Below are positions 59,068 through 64,000 of a stretch of DNA of 64,000 nucleotides, in pieces. The translations under genes were made by a program, and so were the position numbers. The DNA lies in NCBI GenBank assembly GCA_007922225.1, contig ML679961.1:69978890-70042889 (forward strand), read 5' to 3'. Numbering within the stretch: position 1 is the stretch's first letter; each line of letters begins with the position of its first letter. The stretch comes from Emydura subglobosa (taxonomy: Eukaryota > Chordata > Testudines > Chelidae). The notes below the pieces were generated by a model. The model was not told the origin of the DNA. It did no database searches and saw only the letters and a program-made list of their open reading frames with translations.

Positions 59068-60158
59068 CTGAGTCCGATGTGCATTAATGGAGGTGAAGCC
59101 CCCAAGATATTGGCTTGGTACATACTCAATGTTATCGGTAGGAAAATGCATTAATAAGCAAGAAGTAGTCCTGTAGGGGTTATGGAGGGCTATAAGAGCC
59201 AACGCAGGAGCTCTTATGAGATCAGTTGAGACTTATTTGCTATCATGAGGTTAAAAACAAAAAATAGCCCTTGGTCCAGTGTAAGGGAAATTCTCTATCT
59301 AGTAAATAGAAAGAAATGGGAGTCCCTGATGATAAAGCAAGCCCTGATGAACTCTCCTCACTAGTTTAACAGAGCCTCATGTTGGAGATCAGGGGAGTGA
59401 AATGTTTAGTAGAATGAAAATAATGAAAGAAAGTAAGAAGTCCAGAAACCTAGGTATCCTTTGAGTGTTCTGCAGTGGCGCCTGGGTTGCAGTTTTATCT
59501 GTTTGTTCTTTATGAAAGTGTTTAATGAAGTGGACAGCTACTCAGAGGAAGCAGCCTGATATCATCCAGCAATGTGTGAAATTTAGCATATATCAGGTGG
59601 TGACAGTTACCCTACCACTCACAAATGCTTTGTCCAAAGTCTGCCTCCCACATGGTGTTCACTAAACCTAGGTCTGAGGTGGTCACATCTGAAAACAGGG
59701 AGAAAGAATACTATCAGTGGCAGAACCTGAGGAATGAGAGCTATTATTGGGTTTGGGGAGTTAGCATCACCCTTATCTAACATCTTTCAGTCTGAACGCT
59801 CACCTTGGAAAGGTTTGTTTGTGGATACATCCCCACAGATCCTAGATAAGAAATATTTTGCTGTCAATGTGTGCTGTGTAAATAGTCTAATTAGAGATTC
59901 TTATTGCCAGAGGCCATCTGCTTCACAGCTTAATATTTCTTCCAAGTCACTGGAAAGGAGAAATGCCCCAGTCTTCATAAAGAAACCCATTCCAGTTTTC
60001 CCTTAATGAAGGATTAGATATCCTTGTCAGCTCAGCAGGTCTCTTTAGGTAGTGTATGAGCTGGTCTCCTAATTAATCCACTCGGCAATATCATTAATCA
60101 AAAAAGGTGTACTCAACCCCACTTATTACAAGACCCCTTTAGGCCTTCACTTTCCTCA
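59068..60158. other. Unassigned noncoding DNA
   Basis: No gene was recognised. The frame at 59734-60006 (90 codons) has no domain. Confidence 0.4.
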
Positions 60159-60458
60159 CTAGGGCCTGATCTACATTTACCATGAAATTCGGCAGCAGTT
60201 GATGGGAGATACACAAGCTACATAGAGTAGCTTGCATATCTCTCATTAACTTCCTAAATTCTAACTAGCACGGCATCCCTCGAATGCTGCGCCAACGGAA
60301 ATGCCTTCCCATTGACACAGCATTACTCTTTTTCTGGGGGTGGATTTATTCAGTCGACTTCTAGATTGATTGAGTGGATCTCCACTTCCGCTCAATCGAT
60401 CCCAGAGAATCAATCCGGCAGTGCCGAATTTACCGCCATCAGTATAGACATAGCTTAG
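60159..60458 (+). mobile_element. Palindromic MITE, family copy 2
   Basis: The ends CTAGGGCCTGATCTACATT and (reversed) CTAAGCTATGTCTATACTG are imperfect TIRs. The interior aligns along its length with the copy at 40621-40926, including TTGATGGGAGATACACAAGC, GGAAATGCCTTCCCATTG, GCATTACTCTTTTTCTGGGG and the CAATCGATCC hairpin. No coding capacity. Confidence 0.78.
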
Positions 60459-63400
60459 ATTTAATTGACACTCTGGTTGTTGAACACTCCCCTTTTCTAT
60501 CTTATAAAGATCAATGTTACTTTTGCTGTGATCATCTGTAACAATTATGCTTCAAGCAACTAGGGCACATTCACTCACATTTCCTAAGACAGTAGCCTGA
60601 GATAGGAGAGCTCTCGAGTTAGAGAGATATCTCACTATCATTAGTGGGGAAGCCAATTTGGGGAGAGAGCAACAAAAAACCCTTTGTTGGCACATATCTG
60701 TCCTGCTTGAAACTTACAGATAGTTTCCCATAATATCTCTCTTTTAAAGCATCATATCACAGAATAATTTATGATCAGCTTCACCAATTGCAGAAACAGC
60801 CTCTTAAAAGTTTATAAAAAGAACATTATAGCAAGAAATGTCAATTAAAACCACATTAAAACAGATTACTTAGTCTGCACTGCCACACAAGACAGGTCCC
60901 AGTCCTAAGCTGTAAGAGATTCGAAGACATCATGTGCAGCCCCTGAGACGGAGTGCCTTCGCAGCATCCTCTATGTCTGCCCTGGGAGAAGCACCGATGG
61001 ATTCCCAAAGGAGTCTCATCTAGCCCTTCCGGGTGAAGGAAGGTCACCATGTGAGGCATTAAAAGAAAAAATGGAATGGTCTTGAGTACCCAAAAAAACT
61101 GTAGAGATCTTCGCCAGCTATTGTGCCTCATACACTTCCTATAATCACACTGAAGGCTGAAAGTGTCACATGAATTCCTTTGGTTTGATATAATTGCTTC
61201 ATCCATATTTAAAGCTTGTGATTGGGAACCTCTCTCTAAGAGATGCACTAATGGCTACATACATTCTCTTGATTTTTATAAATGCCAAAAAAAAACCACA
61301 CCCCACCCTAAATATGCTAATTCAGACAACATTATTTTAAGTAAATTAAAGCAAGTGAAGGTTAAGATTCTGGGTTGGACAGCCCAGCCTCACCTCTCCA
61401 CATTGTGTCTGAGTAGAGAAAGAATTTCAGTACAGAAAGATCATGGGTTATTTGTATTAACATTTAACTTCAAGTGCATTTTATCATCAGAGCAGGAAAG
61501 TAAGGGGCGGGGGGGTGAATGCAGACAATGCTAAAGACCCATTAACTAGAGCAGTGCTGTCTCTAGAATGATCACACACAGGTTTAACAATAGCATTGTT
61601 TTTTTCATTTTACAGGGAAGGAACAGGAGTGGCTTGATACAGCTTATAAGATGTTAGTGTGATTGACCAGAAAAAAACCTCATTAATGGAACCCCTATAT
61701 CTGAAAGAATTAATGGTACTAGGGACTTAACAGCACCACACAAGTGCAATGTACTTGGGATCCCTAATTGTTCTGATGTTTTCCCTTCACACCACTTCTG
61801 CAGAAGAATCAGTGATATTAAGACTACTTTCGCACAATGGATGAAAAGGACACAAATTATATCAGCCGTAAGGCTTTAAAAGCTCTGTAGGTTTATGAAG
61901 AAAAAGTGAGGCCATTATGCTCCAGTATTCTTCTCAGCTGCCCTCAGTGGGTATCAGTCATCATTACAGCACTCTGAATCATAATGGGCTCCAACAGTTT
62001 AATAATGATTGCGACACCCTTCCTAATGAGGCTGGTGCTGCCCTCTGATGTGAATGTTGATAAAACAGGTTTGGCAATGGGCTCTCTCTTGATTAGCAGG
62101 CTGTGGTCCTACACCAAGTCTGAGAGACATCTTTTGATGCCAAAACAAAAAAAGAAAAAAAAAACCTTGTTTCAAGCATGGTAAACGAATTTCACTTTAG
62201 GTGATCAAGAGGGGGGGAAAACTTCTAATTAGACAAGCAGCAATCATGCTGTGCAATGTTCTTTCAAAGCAGGGCTACAGGGACACAGAATCCTAATAAA
62301 CCTACCCCTCAATCACCTTTTAGATAAATGTTAAAGACTAAAATGAAATGTTATTAAAGTTTGCCAATCTGATGATGTTTTCAGTGATCGCTTTTGATGT
62401 TTTCCTCCCAGTTTTCCTTTGCTTATTCCCAACTTCCTCTTCCCTCCTTTCCTATCAGCTTTATCTTTTCTGGCAGGGATGGCCAAAAGGTAAATTGCTT
62501 CCTGGAATGGCAATCCCCAGTTGTAAAGAATGGATGGATTGCCACTCTTTCCCATCCCCATCACCCATGTCTCAGTTGCATTTGCTTTTCTCCCTAGGTA
62601 CTTTTACGGCCCTTATCACCGAAGAATCTGAGCACCTCCCAAGTAATTAAAGACAAAAAACAATTACAAAATAAACTAATTCTCTCCCTTCCCCACTAGT
62701 AGTGAGAGAAAGGTGTTCTGGACCCTCCTTTGAGGTTACTACCAATGCTACTTCATGACTAGACCAGTAAGGAGCTCCCTAGAAAAGTAAATGGCACAAC
62801 CTCCAAAATATTAGGGCTCATTCGGCTGAAAGACTCCCCTTGACTTCAGGAGGCATTGGATCAGGCCATTAGAATCTTCTGGTATGCATCCAGGATTAGG
62901 CTGATTCAAGGAGCTGGAATACAGAGGTTATCCTTACAGTCTCCCACCTGACAAAATGAGTGTATTCTATTGACCTGCTGCTCTTCTAACCACAAAGAGA
63001 GAGGGATTGATTTGAGCTAAGCTGCCATTTGCAACTGGAAAGAAAGGAAACCAAACATTTATCCCTTTCAGTTCAGATGAGGTACTCTGTAAAAGTCTGA
63101 AAAAAGCCAAGAAAAGAAGCTTAGGGCAGATTCTTGTTCACAACAGCTACAGAACTAGCTGGGAGCTCACTAATAAGATGTACTGCTGCAATCCAGTGTG
63201 AGAATCATGGCATAGAACAGTCCAGAGTAAGAAAGGGATTTGGTTAAATAATAGGGAAAGAAAACCAGAAGCTGAAACGGGGATGACTGTGTGGGTAGTG
63301 GGTCTCCTAGTGTGGCTACATAGTAGCGGTGTGATCTGTGATTGTGAGCTTTTAAACCTCACAAATGACCTCTTAGTTCTAGGTGTCCTTTCAAACAGTT

Positions 63401-63633
63401 TCAAGTATTGTTAATGATCTGTAAGATGGGGGCAAGACTGCCAAAAACATAGAACAAACAGCATCTAAGAGGCAGAGTTATTTATTTTTTTCTTTCAGAC
63501 AGCCAGCATAAAGTTGGGCAAGTTTTCCATTCCCTCCCCTGCTCATGCTCAATGTGTGAAGACTTTTTAATTCATTATTGAATTCAGCTCTCCCCAGCTT
63601 CCCCGTGTTAGCCCCCCCTACCCCAACATCCTT

Positions 63634-63634
<1 letters not shown>
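60459..63634. other. Unassigned noncoding DNA
   Basis: No gene was recognised. The frames at 60856-61248 (minus) and 61163-61534 (plus) have no domain. An A-rich stretch lies at 62143-62164. 62815-62870 has a short amniote-type repeat motif (TTGACTTCAGGAGGCATTGG). The repeat-free part at 61890-62130 might be a conserved noncoding element. Confidence 0.4.

Positions 63635-63635
<1 letters not shown>

Positions 63636-63674
<39 letters not shown>
63636..63674 (+). repeat. (GA)n microsatellite
   Basis: About 19 to 20 uninterrupted GA units follow a C-rich stretch. The minus-strand frame with a Ser-Leu run is translated from it and is not a gene. Confidence 0.95.
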
Positions 63675-63676
<2 letters not shown>

Positions 63677-64000
63677 TGTTTATAGAGCTGCTGTTTTCTC
63701 CTGGCCGGTGACATTTTAAAACCCCCAGCACGTAGGTGCTCAGTTGCAAGAGCAGCTCGGTATCTCGGTGAGCAGATGCTGTGTCACTGACAGGTTTCTC
63801 CTGCTACAGACCTGTGACTGGCCTCTGCAGCTCTGCTTCAAGCCCAGAGACCACCAGGGGCCTGCAAGCAGATGGCTTATCTCACAGTCTAATTATCAAT
63901 GCTGACTGAAGCCTGCAGCCAGGATCAACACCAAACAGGAGTTTGTTGGGTTATTGTTTAAGGGAAATGGGAACGAAGGAGGGGTAGGGACAGAGGAATG
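63675..64000. other. Unassigned noncoding DNA
   Basis: Nothing recognised to the end of the window. Confidence 0.4.

Overview
The window looks like intergenic or intronic DNA from a non-avian sauropsid, most likely a turtle, with a crocodilian as the alternative. The basis is the repeat mix rather than any gene. It holds a CR1 LINE with the ATTCTATG-type 3' end, several older CR1/L3-like 3' ends, MIR-type SINE remnants, a 5S-rRNA-derived SINE, palindromic MITEs resembling those described in reptiles, hAT-type MITEs with 8-bp target duplications, and a Ty3/gypsy element of the Gmr1 type. I found no host protein-coding exon, CpG-island promoter, tRNA, rRNA or other functional RNA gene. The open frames longer than about 60 codons either show no family resemblance or belong to transposable elements.

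Layout. 1-5 kb: unassigned noncoding DNA with one TG microsatellite. 5-7.8 kb: dense ancient SINE/MITE remains, namely a MIR split by a 421-bp terminal-inverted-repeat element, a tRNA-derived SINE, a 5S-derived SINE and a CR1-like 3' end. 10.4-13 kb: an old LINE end, a palindromic MITE (10886-11180) and an LTR-like sequence. 16.3 kb: an hAT MITE with a perfect 8-bp duplication. 18.9-21.1 kb: a 5'-truncated CR1. 22.9-31.9 kb: scattered MIR/L2-type fragments. 34.5-38.1 kb: an LTR-like block carrying an hAT MITE, a MIR, a second hAT MITE with a perfect palindromic 8-bp duplication, and a 480-bp inverted-repeat element. 40.6 kb and 60.2 kb: two diverged copies of one MITE family. 46.5-47.0 kb: a 400-N assembly gap flanked by perfect 68-bp inverted copies. 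51.3-54.9 kb: a truncated MITE abutting a decayed gypsy element. 57.5-58.5 kb: a minus-strand non-LTR element 3' end with RNase H and zinc-finger remains.

The most notable element is the gypsy relic at 51.5-54.9 kb. It reads zinc knuckle, protease, integrase, reverse transcriptase, RNase H, polypurine tract, LTR. Integrase therefore lies upstream of reverse transcriptase, the order of copia but with gypsy-type domains, as known for the Gmr1 group. From protease to the start of RT everything stays in one reading frame with only point stop codons, so the order is unlikely to be an assembly or insertion artefact.

Nothing here forms a working gene system. All elements carry disabling lesions or are non-autonomous. 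Names of repeat families rest on recalled hallmarks, since no database search was possible.
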